A DNA stretch of 64,000 nucleotides, taken from IMG/VR virus record IMGVR_UViG_3300023178_000017, positions 41,280 through 105,279 of that record; one strand, written 5' to 3'. Made by a program: the position numbers and the translations under genes. The stretch is from a virus. Positions within the stretch are counted from its first letter, which is position 1. The number at the start of each line of letters is the position of its first letter. Below are positions 1-8,911 of the stretch, piece after piece. The notes beneath the pieces are model-generated. The model ran no database searches. It was not told where the DNA came from and saw only the letters and a list, made by a program, of their open reading frames with translations.

Positions 1-762
1 ATATGTAGATGGTGATCTGTGTTGATATGTGCTAGGTACACGATATGATCTTGGGTCTTGATATGTAGACGGCGATCTATGTTGATATGTGCTAGGTACA
101 CGATATGATCTAGGATCACGGTATGTAAATGGCGATCTATGGTTATATGTAAACGGTGACCTATGTTGATACGTAAACGGTGATCTATGTTGATAAGTCG
201 AAGGTTGTCTAGCGCCTCTAATATTAGGTTCTTGTGCTGATACAGGGTGTCTGTAACCTGCTGGTTGTTGTGCTGATCTAATATTAGGTTCTTGTGCTGA
301 TACAGGGTGTCTATAACCTGCTGGTTGTCTAGCATTACCAATTACTGGTTGTTGTGCTGATACAGGTGCTCTATATGCTGCTGGTTGTCTAGCATTTCTA
401 ATATTAGGTTCTTGTGCTGATCTGATATTAGGTTCTTGACCGCTTCTAATATTAGGTTCTTGTGCTGATCTAATATTAGGTTGTTGACCATTCGCAATAT
501 AAGGCGACTGGAAAGTAAACGGTTGCCTTGCGTTATTAGGTTGTTGAGCATTTGCAATATAAGGCGACTGGAAAGTAAACGGTTGCCTTGCGTTATTAGG
601 TTGTCTAGCATTTGCAATATAAGGTGACTGATATGTAAATGGATTCTGGAATGTAAATGGATTCTGGAATGTAAATGGATTCTGGAAAGTAAAAGGTGTC
701 TGCACAGGAACAGAAGCCTGTGTAATACCTTGAGCATTTGCTGGATAAAAACCTGTTGCCAT
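1..762 (-). CDS. Repeat-rich virion/adhesin protein, 3' end off the left edge
   Basis: The frame is open from ATG at 762 through base 1 with no stop, so at least 254 residues are present and the C-terminus is missing. It starts MATGFYPANAQGITQ and then consists almost only of 6-8 residue units beginning x-P: NPFTFQ, SPYIANA, QPNNAR, EPNIRSA, SPSTYQHR. The same units build the proteins at 774-2549, 9660-10589 and 10591-12255. Gln, Asn, Arg, Tyr and Pro dominate; no signal peptide or membrane segment is seen. By its place at the end of the tail-fibre block it is probably a virion surface protein. The neighbouring upstream gene ends 11 bases before this start. The function is inference; the repeat is directly visible. 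Confidence 0.75.
   Translation of the reverse strand, partial: MATGFYPANAQGITQASVPVQTPFTFQNPFTFQNPFTFQNPFTYQSPYIANARQPNNARQPFTFQSPYIANAQQPNNARQPFTFQSPYIANGQQPNIRSAQEPNIRSGQEPNIRSAQEPNIRNARQPAAYRAPVSAQQPVIGNARQPAGYRHPVSAQEPNIRSAQQPAGYRHPVSAQEPNIRGARQPSTYQHRSPFTYQHRSPFTYNHRSPFTYRDPRSYRVPSTYQHRSPSTYQDPRSYRVPSTYQHRSPSTY
481..630. repeat. 60-bp tandem repeat inside the repeat protein gene
   Basis: Bases 481-540 and 541-600 are nearly identical 60-bp units (only two short differences near the start of each), and a third unit begins at 601 before diverging. They encode the N-A-R-Q-P / S-P-Y-I-A-N-A-Q unit. Such repeats are prone to copy-number change and assembly collapse. Confidence 0.85.
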
Positions 763-773
763 TTTACTTTAGA

Positions 774-2549
774 TTACTTAGGTGATGGTTTAAAGAAGAA
801 GAAGTTGTGAGCTAATACACCATTTGCAAAGAAATTGTGATTGTCGCCAACGTTCTTCAAGTTATACACCTGTTGTGAATCTTTCTCCTCTATTTTAATT
901 ATTTCTAGTCCTATTTCTGTACCTAGTACAGCATCTGTCATGGTCATCAAATGATCACCGACTGCGATTTCTGAATTTACAAATTCATCTCCACCTTCTT
1001 CTTTGTGGAATTCTTTAAATTTCTCTAAGTTGATAACACCCCATTCACCATTCATTGTTCTAAATGGATGTTCTGAAGTTGTTTCAAGTATTCTACCGTC
1101 TGATAAATGTATCTCATGTATTGATACTTCTCTTGGTTGCATCAACTCTTCGACTACACCGATCTCTAATTTATTTGTCTCTTCGTTCCAAGTCATTACG
1201 TCTTGACCAACTTCTACTGTTTCAATTGGTACATGACTGCCATCGCCCAACCATATCATTGTGCCGGCAACAAAACATCCTTTGCCACCTCCAGGAATGT
1301 TACCAGGTATTGGACCAAACGGTTGATAGAAGTACACTGCTGGGAAGATAAATGGATATCTTGCTGTTTGTTGTGTAGTACTTGGTTGCCTTGCGTTATT
1401 TGGTTGCCTTGCGTTGTTTGGTTGCCTTGCGTTATTAGGTTGTCTAGCAGCAACTGGTTGTCTTGCCTGATACGTAAACGGCGCACGGAATGTAAATGGA
1501 GTCCTTGCGTTATTAGGTTGTCTTGCCTGATACGTAAACGGCGCACGGAATGTAAATGGAGTCCTTGCGTTATTAGGTTGTCTTGCCTGATACGTAAACG
1601 GCGATCTATGGTTATACGTAAACGGTGATCTGTGGTTATATGTAAACGGTGATCTGTGGTTATACGTATACGGTGATCTATGTTGATACGTAAATGGCAC
1701 CCTATATGATCTTGGATCACGGTATGTAAATGGTGATCTGTACGCATACGTAAACGGTATCTGATATGATCTTGGATCACGGTATGTAAATGGTGATCTA
1801 TGTTGATACGTAAATGGCACCCTATATGATCTTGGGTCTCTATATGTAAATGGTGACCTATGTTGATACGTAAACGGTGTTTGTGCGTTTCTGATATTTG
1901 GTTCTTGTGCAGACCTAATATTTGGTTCTTGACCGCTTCTAATATTAGGCTCTTGAGCAGCAACTGGATGTTGATAAGATGCTGGTGTTTGTCTATTTCT
2001 TATAAACGGAGTCTGAGCACTTACAGGGTGATTATACCCAGCTGGTGTTTGTGCGTTTCTGATAAACGGATTCTGTGCATTAACAGGATGTTGATAAGAA
2101 GCAGGTTGTTGTGCGTTTCTGATAAACGGATTCTGTGCATTTACTGGATGTCTATAGAATGCTGGTGTTTGTCTATTTCTTATAAACGGATTCTGTGCAT
2201 TAACAGGATGTCTATATGATACAGAGTTTTGTGCATTCGCAATATAAGGCGATTGAGCATTCGCAATATAAGGATACGGCTGTTGTGCATCTCTTATAAA
2301 TGGATTCTGTCTATTAGCAATATAAGGATACGGCTGTTGTGCATCTCTTATAAATGGATTCTGTCTATTAGCAATATAAGGATATGGTTGTTGTGTAGGT
2401 TGTTGACCTGATGCGTTATTCCACCCACTAGGAGTTTTAATGTAAATTTGATCTACATCTTTCCAAGTGTTTGAAGCAGTTTTAACCCATGCACCTTGGG
2501 TTGAATTCCAACCTGAGGGGGTTTTTACTTTCTGTGAGCCTGTCGCCAT
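774..2549 (-). CDS. Repeat-rich virion protein with C-terminal Hint (hedgehog/intein) domain
   Basis: 591 aa. Residues 1-50 hold two copies of a K-T-P-S-G-W-N motif. Residues ~50-400 are short x-P units (NPFIRNAQ, SPFTYQHR, SPFTYRDP, QPNNAR, TPFTFR). Residues 425-582 form a Hint domain: first residue Cys425 in GCFVAGT (block A), TSEHPF (block B, His494), a late V-G-D-H block, and the C-terminal pattern NHNFFANGVLAHN ending in His581-Asn582, followed by only nine residues that begin with Phe. These are the residues that inteins and bacterial intein-like domains use for N-S acyl shift and Asn cyclisation. With Phe rather than Cys/Ser/Thr at +1, cleavage is more likely than splicing. A GATAAATA late box lies just upstream. 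The domain call is strong; the role (self-processing of a tail or head fibre) is inference. Confidence 0.85.
   Translation of the reverse strand: MATGSQKVKTPSGWNSTQGAWVKTASNTWKDVDQIYIKTPSGWNNASGQQPTQQPYPYIANRQNPFIRDAQQPYPYIANRQNPFIRDAQQPYPYIANAQSPYIANAQNSVSYRHPVNAQNPFIRNRQTPAFYRHPVNAQNPFIRNAQQPASYQHPVNAQNPFIRNAQTPAGYNHPVSAQTPFIRNRQTPASYQHPVAAQEPNIRSGQEPNIRSAQEPNIRNAQTPFTYQHRSPFTYRDPRSYRVPFTYQHRSPFTYRDPRSYQIPFTYAYRSPFTYRDPRSYRVPFTYQHRSPYTYNHRSPFTYNHRSPFTYNHRSPFTYQARQPNNARTPFTFRAPFTYQARQPNNARTPFTFRAPFTYQARQPVAARQPNNARQPNNARQPNNARQPSTTQQTARYPFIFPAVYFYQPFGPIPGNIPGGGKGCFVAGTMIWLGDGSHVPIETVEVGQDVMTWNEETNKLEIGVVEELMQPREVSIHEIHLSDGRILETTSEHPFRTMNGEWGVINLEKFKEFHKEEGGDEFVNSEIAVGDHLMTMTDAVLGTEIGLEIIKIEEKDSQQVYNLKNVGDNHNFFANGVLAHNFFFFKPSPK
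804..1277 (-). other. Hint (intein-like) domain coding segment
   Basis: This segment encodes residues 425-582 of the 591-aa repeat protein: Cys at position 1, TxxHPF in block B, and a terminal His-Asn. There is no homing-endonuclease insert, as expected for a mini-intein or bacterial intein-like domain of about 158 residues. Confidence 0.85.
1456..1603. repeat. Exact 60-bp tandem repeat, about 2.4 copies
   Basis: Bases 1461-1520 and 1521-1580 are identical and 1581-1603 begins a third copy. The unit encodes R-Q-P-N-N-A-R-T-P-F-T-F-R-A-P-F-T-Y-Q-A, so 60 bp equals a 20-residue protein repeat in frame. Confidence 0.9.
2264..2392. repeat. 54-bp tandem repeat near the N-terminus of the Hint repeat protein
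   Basis: The segment encoding Q-Q-P-Y-P-Y-I-A-N-R-Q-N-P-F-I-R-D-A is repeated with a 54-bp (18-codon) period, followed by a third diverging copy. It differs in period from the 60-bp array in the same gene, which suggests independent local expansions. Confidence 0.85.
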
Positions 2550-2572
2550 TTAATCCTTTCTCGCTTTTTATC

Positions 2573-2580
2573 TATTTATC
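2573..2580 (-). promoter_or_regulatory. T4-type late promoter box (GATAAATA)
   Basis: The minus strand reads GATAAATA, one base from the T4 late consensus TATAAATA, in the 33-bp gap upstream of the Hint-domain protein gene (start 2549). T4 late promoters need only this -10 box. Confidence 0.5.
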
Positions 2581-2582
2581 AA

Positions 2583-4880
2583 TTATGAATAAAGAATCCA
2601 TAGATCACCAACTGCTCCGTCACCTGAAGTAGGTGCAGAAGTTGATTGATATATGTTTCTCGCAACACCACCACTATTTGAAGCGTATGATGTTGAAATT
2701 TGTGATGCTCTAAAGTTTGCGTCTGTTAATGTTAACGAACCTGTAGAAGCACCAGTTGCAGTTGTTGTAGCAACTACAAACTCATCAGCACTTTCGTCCC
2801 AACCCATAAATGCGTTGTCGCCAGTTGAACCTCTTTCTAACACAAGACCAAGGTCATTTGAGTTAGCACCTGTGTTACCAGACCCTAATTCAATCAATGC
2901 ATCACTGATTGTTGTATTTGTAGAATCTACAGTTGATGTAGTACCATTAACTGTTAGGTTACCAGATAATGTTAAGTTACCAAATTGTACGTTACTTGTT
3001 GTAGCAACTGCCTGACCAATACTTATTTCACCTGAACTAATTGAGACACCAGTTCCTGCACTAATATGACTTCTAACTTCTGAAGCGCTTGGGCCAGTAT
3101 ATGTGATTACACCAGTAGATGAATTGTATGCTAAACTTCCATCACCACCTGAATCAGTAACAGAGATTGAACCTCTTGCATCTGAATCAGCATATTGTGT
3201 AATTGTTGTTGCAAGTGTTAAGGTACCATTTACATCATCGTATGTTGATGTGATGCCTGTACCTGCTGTTACTAAAGCATTTACTCTGTCATCAACTCTT
3301 TCGTCTGTGAAGTATAAGTTTGATGAACCTTCTGTTAACGAATCTGTATCTGGTAATAATGCATTAACTCTAGCATCTGCTCTAGCGTTTGTAAAGTAAA
3401 GGTTTGAACCTTCTGAAATATGAGCAGTTGTTGAAGGTATTGTAATAGCACCTGTACTTGAATCATATGCACCTGCACCAGAGTTTGTACTTAGAGATGC
3501 TCTTGCTCTAGCATCTGTATAGAATAAGTTTGTTGAACCTTCTGTAATGTCATCTGAATCACCACTTAGTTCACTTAATGCATCTGCTGTATCTACTTGT
3601 GCATCAACATAAGTTTTGACTGCTAACTGAGAAGGTACTAAAGTATCTGAAGCACTACCAAAATTAACATCTGTATCGATTGCATTTTGAACTCTAGCGT
3701 CTGCTCTTGCATTTGTAAAGTATAAGTTTGTAGAGCCTTCTGTTATTTCATCTGTATTGTCTTTACTTGCGACTTGTGAATCTACATATGCTTTAACTGA
3801 TTGTTGAGAAGGTATTCTTGTTTCACTATTAGACACCATATTATCTTCATCGATAAGAGCTGCTGTGATTCTAGCATCTGCTCTAGCGTCAGTGAAATAT
3901 AAGTTTGAACCTTCTGCTAAATCACCAGTGTCATGGTTAGCAATACTAGTAACTGTACCAGTTACGTTACCAGTTAAGTTTCCTTCGAATGTTCCTGCAA
4001 CAAAAGTTTCTGAACCGACTGTCCATTTATCGTTGGTCTCATCCCATAAGAATGTTTTTGCAGTTGAACTACCTCTAGTTACACTCAAACCAGCATCTTC
4101 TGTTGGTGAACCTGAAGTAAAGTTACTGTTTAATGCGATTGTGTTGTCTGCAAGGTTAATTGTCTCTGAGTTTACAGTTGTTGTTGTACCTGAAACTGTT
4201 AGTGAACCTGAGATTGTAACATCATCGTTAAGTGAAATAACACCATTTCCGTTACCACTCAATACTAAGTTAGTATCAGCTGATCTGGACACGATTTGAT
4301 CAACTGCAATATTGTTACTAAATGTGATGTTGTTTCCTGCACTGTTGGTAATATTGTTACCGTCTTCGATTTGAACTGGACCTTTAAGTGCAATAACACC
4401 TGATCCTGTTGCATCTAACTCTAAATCACCAGAACCACTTGTCTGTATAGACATGTTTTGGTTAGAGTCAGCACTAAAGACGATTGTACCTGAGTCATCT
4501 GAAATAACCTGTTGTCCGTTAACATATAAAGAACCAGGTCCAACGTATACGTCTTTCCATGTTCTACTTGATGAACCTAAGTCGTATGTGTTATCTGCGC
4601 TTGGTATGATGTTACCTGCAAATGTACCACCACCTAAGTATGATAATACATCTGAGTCGCCGTATTGGGCTGCACCTGCGATTGTTAGTGTGTTAGCAGA
4701 ATCATCGTATGTTAATGTGATGCCTGTACCTGCTGTTAAAAGTTGAGCGACTCTATCGTCTACTGACTCATCTAATGCTGATGCTGAAATTGAACCAACG
4801 TATGATCCAGAAGAGCTAATAACCTCTGTTCCACCGATTGACAGGCCGTTTTTAATATTAAAATTCTTTTCCCCTGCCAT
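2583..4880 (-). CDS. Tail-fibre-like structural protein with NLYFTxARAD repeats
   Basis: 765 aa, rich in Ser, Thr, Asp and Gly, with few Cys. The motif E-G-S-x-N-L-Y-F-T-x-A-R-A-D-A-R recurs at least six times, and two copies of a V-x-G-T-x-x-T-V-x-S block separate it. Both motifs are typical of long fibre proteins in T4-like marine phages. The N-terminus (FNIKNGLSIGGTEVI) resembles that of the next gene upstream (FVIEYGLNIGSTEVI), so the two are relatives. Its ATG shares one base with the upstream stop (TAATG), which couples translation. It is probably a distal tail or whisker fibre; the receptor is unknown. Confidence 0.75.
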   Translation of the reverse strand: MAGEKNFNIKNGLSIGGTEVISSSGSYVGSISASALDESVDDRVAQLLTAGTGITLTYDDSANTLTIAGAAQYGDSDVLSYLGGGTFAGNIIPSADNTYDLGSSSRTWKDVYVGPGSLYVNGQQVISDDSGTIVFSADSNQNMSIQTSGSGDLELDATGSGVIALKGPVQIEDGNNITNSAGNNITFSNNIAVDQIVSRSADTNLVLSGNGNGVISLNDDVTISGSLTVSGTTTTVNSETINLADNTIALNSNFTSGSPTEDAGLSVTRGSSTAKTFLWDETNDKWTVGSETFVAGTFEGNLTGNVTGTVTSIANHDTGDLAEGSNLYFTDARADARITAALIDEDNMVSNSETRIPSQQSVKAYVDSQVASKDNTDEITEGSTNLYFTNARADARVQNAIDTDVNFGSASDTLVPSQLAVKTYVDAQVDTADALSELSGDSDDITEGSTNLFYTDARARASLSTNSGAGAYDSSTGAITIPSTTAHISEGSNLYFTNARADARVNALLPDTDSLTEGSSNLYFTDERVDDRVNALVTAGTGITSTYDDVNGTLTLATTITQYADSDARGSISVTDSGGDGSLAYNSSTGVITYTGPSASEVRSHISAGTGVSISSGEISIGQAVATTSNVQFGNLTLSGNLTVNGTTSTVDSTNTTISDALIELGSGNTGANSNDLGLVLERGSTGDNAFMGWDESADEFVVATTTATGASTGSLTLTDANFRASQISTSYASNSGGVARNIYQSTSAPTSGDGAVGDLWILYS

Positions 4881-5140
4881 TAGATAGTACCTCCGTCAAC
4901 TTGCGGTAATGAAAACTCACCCGTTGATGAGTTATAAGATAAATTCGTTTCTCCAGATGCTAATGAAATAGCACCTCTTGCTTTTGCGTTAGTAAAATAT
5001 TGATTCGTTGCACCTTCTGTGATGTCATCTGAGTCTAGTGCGGATACTGATCCAGCGGTAATTTTACCAGCACTAGTTATGACCTCTGTAGAACCGATGT
5101 TTAATCCGTATTCTATAACAAAATTATTTTGTGTTGCCAT
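4880..5140 (-). CDS. Small fibre-family protein
   Basis: 86 aa. N-terminus FVIEYGLNIGSTEVITSAG; middle contains D-D-I-T-E-G-A-T-N-Q-Y-F-T, a single unit of the repeat that fills the downstream 765-aa protein; ends in VDGGTI. The x-D-G-G-T-[FI] terminus recurs in the 80-aa and 522-aa proteins nearby. It looks like a one-repeat version of the fibre proteins, perhaps a fibre base or joint. Stop and downstream start overlap by one base. Confidence 0.65.
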   Translation of the reverse strand: MATQNNFVIEYGLNIGSTEVITSAGKITAGSVSALDSDDITEGATNQYFTNAKARGAISLASGETNLSYNSSTGEFSLPQVDGGTI

Positions 5141-5204
5141 GGTTAGTGTGTCCTAATTGAGTGTATACAGTATTATTTAGTAGAGATTACTCTTCAAAAA
5201 GGTG

Positions 5205-5223
5205 GTTTAAACAAAATTTAAAC
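5205..5223 (-). terminator. AT-rich hairpin after the 246-aa structural gene
   Basis: A perfect 7-bp inverted repeat GTTTAAA/TTTAAAC with a 5-nt loop lies six bases past the stop of the 246-aa gene. On the minus strand it is followed by CACC and five T. The stem has only one G-C pair, so termination would be weak; it may instead be a processing site. Confidence 0.3.
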
Positions 5224-5228
5224 AAAAA

Positions 5229-5969
5229 TCATACTTTAATTAATTGACGTGACCATTTGAATACAGTCGAGTTTGCAGAAGCAGGTGTAATCTTTAAAAC
5301 TACATTACCACTTTCAACTGCAACTGATACTGAATACAACGAACTATTTGTAACTATCTCAGCGTATTGTGTAAAGTAAGCAGTTGAACCGTCATGAATT
5401 ACAACAACTTCAGATGTGTGATAGTTTGTACCCTCTGTTGCTTGTAAAATATACTTAGCACTTCGATAATTTGATAAAGAAAACGAATCTAAGTCTGTTT
5501 CCGATGTTGTAGTGGTTGTTGTACCTGTATTACTATCAACAACCAAACTATCGATTGTTAATGTGTCTGAAGCAGTGATAGTAGTGCATGTTAAATCACC
5601 AACTTCTAAAGCTGCTTTAGCGTAACCTGTGCCTGAAGTGTTAACTGTTGTAGTAGGTTCTACTTCTAAACCGTCAAATAATTTCCATGTAGAATCACTA
5701 GCATCTCTAAAAAGACCTGTGAACTCATTGCCGCTGTCTGATAAACCATCATCGTAGTTACCATATAACCCTATGTCAACTGTATCTGAACTCGTGTTTG
5801 AGTTCGCAAGTTCGATCATTGAGTCTATAACAGACGTGGTTGTACTGTTAACGGTAGTTTGTGTACCATTAACTGTTAAATTGCCTGTGATTGTCGCATC
5901 GCCATCGACCAACAGGTCTTGACCTGTTTCTAGTCCTATGTCTGCATAAAATTTTGATTTTGTTGCCAT
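5229..5969 (-). CDS. Structural protein with conserved C-terminal domain (copy 1)
   Basis: 246 aa. Residues ~25-60 contain the fibre block [10 protein letters not shown]-x-T-T-V-N-S. The last ~85 residues (YRSAKYILQATEG...HDGSTAYFTQYAEI...ITPASANSTVFKWSR) form a domain that recurs at the C-terminus of the 136-aa and 275-aa proteins downstream on the map. A CATAAATA late box lies 29 nt before the ATG. Probably a virion surface or fibre component. Confidence 0.65.
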   Translation of the reverse strand: MATKSKFYADIGLETGQDLLVDGDATITGNLTVNGTQTTVNSTTTSVIDSMIELANSNTSSDTVDIGLYGNYDDGLSDSGNEFTGLFRDASDSTWKLFDGLEVEPTTTVNTSGTGYAKAALEVGDLTCTTITASDTLTIDSLVVDSNTGTTTTTTSETDLDSFSLSNYRSAKYILQATEGTNYHTSEVVVIHDGSTAYFTQYAEIVTNSSLYSVSVAVESGNVVLKITPASANSTVFKWSRQLIKV

Positions 5970-5997
5970 AATAATCTCAAAAATATATTCTCAGTAC

Positions 5998-6005
5998 TAT
6001 TTATG
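5998..6005 (-). promoter_or_regulatory. T4-type late promoter box (CATAAATA)
   Basis: Minus-strand CATAAATA sits between the terminator at 6026-6045 and the 246-aa gene. By T4 geometry transcription would start near 5992, giving a short leader. Confidence 0.5.
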
Positions 6006-6018
6006 ACTTTTTGGAAGT

Positions 6019-6045
6019 AAAAGAAAGGGGATCATGTGATCCCCT
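6019..6045 (-). terminator. Rho-independent terminator
   Basis: A 9-bp perfect stem AGGGGATCA/TGATCCCCT at 6026-6045, followed on the minus strand by TTTCTTTTA, lies 20 bp after the stop of the 136-aa gene. It is GC-rich relative to its surroundings. It separates the 136-aa gene's transcript from the new late box at 5998. Confidence 0.75.
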
Positions 6046-6065
6046 CTCAAGAAAGTTGCTTAGTT

Positions 6066-6476
6066 CTAAGCGCCTACTAAAGTCCTGTGGAATTTAATAG
6101 TTGTACTGTTTGCTGAGGCAGGTGTAATTCTGAGTCTCAAGTCGGAACCATTAATGTCAGCATCGAATGATGCAACACTAGTGTTTTTCAATGTACCGTA
6201 TTGAGTCATGGTTACTGCGCTTCCGTCATGTACTAATACTATCTCAGTTGAATGATAGTTAGAACCTTCTGACATTGCAATAACATATCTAGCAGCTCTA
6301 AAGTCAGCATGGGCAAAAGTGTCCAAGTCGACTTGAGATGTAGATGTTGTTGTTAATGCTGTAGACGTTCTATGTTTAGTATCCAACTCTTTAGAAGTAG
6401 TGATGACATCATTAGATGAATCGTAAGACAATACTCTAATTAACTCAGCGACTTTAAATGCATTTGTTTTAGCCAT
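6066..6476 (-). CDS. Structural protein, stand-alone conserved domain (copy 2)
   Basis: 136 aa. After a ~45-residue lead (AKTNAFKVAELIRVL) nearly the whole protein is the domain shared with the 246-aa and 275-aa proteins: FRAARYVIAMSEGSNYHS, then VLVHDGS, then ITPASANSTTIKFHR. AAGGAG precedes the ATG with good spacing. It is followed directly by a strong terminator. Likely a small virion decoration or fibre-tip protein. Confidence 0.65.
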   Translation of the reverse strand: MAKTNAFKVAELIRVLSYDSSNDVITTSKELDTKHRTSTALTTTSTSQVDLDTFAHADFRAARYVIAMSEGSNYHSTEIVLVHDGSAVTMTQYGTLKNTSVASFDADINGSDLRLRITPASANSTTIKFHRTLVGA

Positions 6477-6486
6477 TGTCTACTCC

Positions 6487-7314
6487 TTATGATAACCTAA
6501 TTTGGAAGGTTTTGAATGTTGTATTAGTATTTGCAGGAGTCACAAGCAATCTCATGTTTCCTGAATTTACATCTGAACTTAACGTGAATAATGAAGACGC
6601 TGAATATACATCGCCATATTGAACGAAGTAAGAATTCGAGCCATCATTAATCAATAATACTTCTGCTGAATGTGTGCCAGCTGATGCATGTGATGCCATG
6701 ATCACATACTTAACTGCCTTGTTGGCAATTGCGTTTGCTGATAACACCTGATCTGCTGTAGTAGCAGTAGCTGATAATGTAGTGAAGTAACCTTGAACAA
6801 GGTTAGCTGCACTAGTAATAGCGACTACTTCAACAACATCACCATTTAAAGCATTTTCCGTTAATGTGATAGTTGATGAGCTGGTAGCAGTATAGTCTGC
6901 ACCACCACCTACTAACTTAACACCGTTAATGTACACTTGTTCATAACCTGAGGTATATGAAAGTGAATTACCATTATCATCGTTACCTGTAATTGAAGTA
7001 CCAGTTGATGATATAGTGTAAGTGAATGTTTGTACACCCGAAGATGGTTGGTCTGACCAACTCAAAGTTCCTGAACCATCAGTTTTTAAAATCTGATTTG
7101 AGGAACCATCACTTGTAGGAAAAGAGAAAGCATCATTAACAGTTAAAGAAGCTGGATTCGATCCAACTTCTACAACAGCAGCTGAGCCGTCATTCTTCTC
7201 GGTATAAAATCTACCATGATAAGTATTGACAGCTAATTCACCTAGTGATAGATCACCTATACCAGGCAAAGCGCTTTGTGTAGAACTCCTTTTAAATTGT
7301 ATTAATGTTGCCAT
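6487..7314 (-). CDS. Structural protein with fibre-type N-terminus and shared C-terminal domain (copy 3)
   Basis: 275 aa. N-terminus MATLIQFKRSSTQSALPG is the attachment-type N-terminus also seen in the 522-aa protein ([18 protein letters not shown]). The middle holds an insert with Y-T-S-G-Y-E-Q-V-Y-I-N-G-V-K-L, a pattern common in phage fibre domains. The C-terminal ~85 residues match the domain in the 136- and 246-aa proteins. AGGAG lies upstream of the ATG. Confidence 0.65.
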   Translation of the reverse strand: MATLIQFKRSSTQSALPGIGDLSLGELAVNTYHGRFYTEKNDGSAAVVEVGSNPASLTVNDAFSFPTSDGSSNQILKTDGSGTLSWSDQPSSGVQTFTYTISSTGTSITGNDDNGNSLSYTSGYEQVYINGVKLVGGGADYTATSSSTITLTENALNGDVVEVVAITSAANLVQGYFTTLSATATTADQVLSANAIANKAVKYVIMASHASAGTHSAEVLLINDGSNSYFVQYGDVYSASSLFTLSSDVNSGNMRLLVTPANTNTTFKTFQIRLS

Positions 7315-7342
7315 TGTTCTCTCCTATAGATTAGATGTTAAA

Positions 7343-8911
7343 TTAGAATGTACCACCGTCTATAGCAGTAACAGATACAGCACCTGAAGAGACTGTAAAG
7401 TTACTTGAGTCGAATGAAGCAATACCTTTAGCAGATGTTGTAGCATCATCGATTGCAACATCACCAGATGTTACAGTAAAGTATGAAGCTGAGAAAGATG
7501 CGATACCTTTATTAGCGTCTGTTGCATCTTCACCTGCTATTGTTATACTACCGTCAGCGTTTGTTACATCGATACCTTCGCCAGCTGAAAGAGCAGCAAG
7601 TTCCATATCTCCGTTAGAACCATTACCAATTAGTAATTGTCCTGCTGTAGGAGCTGCACCGTCTATAGAAGTAATTGAACCTGAAAGTGCAAGTCCTGAA
7701 ACTTCTAAGTTACCGAATACTGCGTTACCTACTGAACCAGAGAATACTGAAGATGTGTCTGTAGCGTCTTGGATAAATTTAAATTTACCGTCAGAATCAT
7801 CCATACCAAAGAAACCAATTTTAGCAGTAGAACCATTGTGCCACTTAAATTTGATACCTCTGTCTAGGTTGTCATCTGAAGCGTCATCACCGATTTCAAA
7901 CACTGGATCTGCAACTGAAGTAGTTGTAGAGTTTACAGTAGTTGTAGTACCGTTAACAGTCAAGTTACCTGAAACTGTTAAGTTACCTGAAGCGGCAATA
8001 TTTGTTGATGTAATGTCATCTGAAGTTAGTGTACCATCTACTTGTACGTTGTTAAACTGTACGTTTGATGATGTGCCAACATCCTGACCGATTGCTAATG
8101 TTACGCCGTTGCCTGAAGCAGTTGATGAAACACCAGTACCACCTAAAACAGAAAGTACTTCTGAGTCAAGGTCGATAGCAATAGATGTAGTACCATCTGA
8201 GATGTCTAAATCTTGTGCTGTTACTTGTGAATCAACATATGCTTTAACAGATTGCTGTGTAGGAACTTTAACGTCTGAATCAGAAGCCATGTTGTCTTCG
8301 TCAACTAAGAAGTCAATGTTTCCTACTTGAACTGCGTTAGCTTGAATTGCAGTAACACCTGAAGCGTTAACTGTTATGTCACCTGAAAGTGAAACGTTAT
8401 CAAATGAATCTGTACCATCATAGATCAAAATTTGACCTGATGAAGGAGCAGAAATATCTGAGTCTGATGCACCAGCAAGTGTTGAAGTTGTAGATACGAA
8501 AGAAAGGTTTCCTGAAGCATCTGTTGCAAGAACCTGGTTAGCAGAACCATCAGCTGATGGTAATGTAAAGGTTACTGAACTTGCAACTGAATCAGGAGCT
8601 TTCAGACCAACGAAGTTTGAACCGTTGTCTGAATCTTCTCTAAGTTGTAATGAAGCACCAGAAGTTGCACCGTTACCAACAATAAAGTTTGAAGGCGTTG
8701 GAGCATCACCGTCTACGATATCGGTATAATATTTACCGCCGATTTCGTGAATAACAGCTGATGAGCCTGAGTCTACTGACTCGATATACAATTTAGCAGA
8801 AGCACCGTCATTCGATCTATCCTGTACATACGCTAATTCGCCTTCGCTCAAGTCTGAGACTGTTGGCGCACTCGCTCCTGTACTTCTTTTAATTTGAATA
8901 ACTGTTGCCAT
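7343..8911 (-). CDS. Tail-fibre-like structural protein
   Basis: 522 aa. N-terminus [26 protein letters not shown] is the fibre-attachment type. Residues ~185-215 and ~285-330 hold [13 protein letters not shown] blocks, and the C-terminus is AIDGGTF. Low complexity, Ser/Asp/Gly rich. It has a long leader (8912-9058) with its own late promoter, so it is probably expressed at high level. Confidence 0.7.
   Translation of the reverse strand: MATVIQIKRSTGASAPTVSDLSEGELAYVQDRSNDGASAKLYIESVDSGSSAVIHEIGGKYYTDIVDGDAPTPSNFIVGNGATSGASLQLREDSDNGSNFVGLKAPDSVASSVTFTLPSADGSANQVLATDASGNLSFVSTTSTLAGASDSDISAPSSGQILIYDGTDSFDNVSLSGDITVNASGVTAIQANAVQVGNIDFLVDEDNMASDSDVKVPTQQSVKAYVDSQVTAQDLDISDGTTSIAIDLDSEVLSVLGGTGVSSTASGNGVTLAIGQDVGTSSNVQFNNVQVDGTLTSDDITSTNIAASGNLTVSGNLTVNGTTTTVNSTTTSVADPVFEIGDDASDDNLDRGIKFKWHNGSTAKIGFFGMDDSDGKFKFIQDATDTSSVFSGSVGNAVFGNLEVSGLALSGSITSIDGAAPTAGQLLIGNGSNGDMELAALSAGEGIDVTNADGSITIAGEDATDANKGIASFSASYFTVTSGDVAIDDATTSAKGIASFDSSNFTVSSGAVSVTAIDGGTF

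Noticed and set aside
342-737. 131-residue Leu/His-rich frame on the minus strand
   Set aside because: It is an out-of-frame reading of the x-P repeat gene 1-762, which has the correct start, the repeat pattern and an open frame to the edge.
1256-1963. 235-residue His/Ile-rich frame on the minus strand
   Set aside because: Shadow of the repeat in the Hint protein; repetitive DNA leaves several frames open.
1-2549. Regular short repeats resembling a CRISPR array
   Set aside because: Repeats are coding, keep codon phase (multiples of 3), and have no unique spacers.
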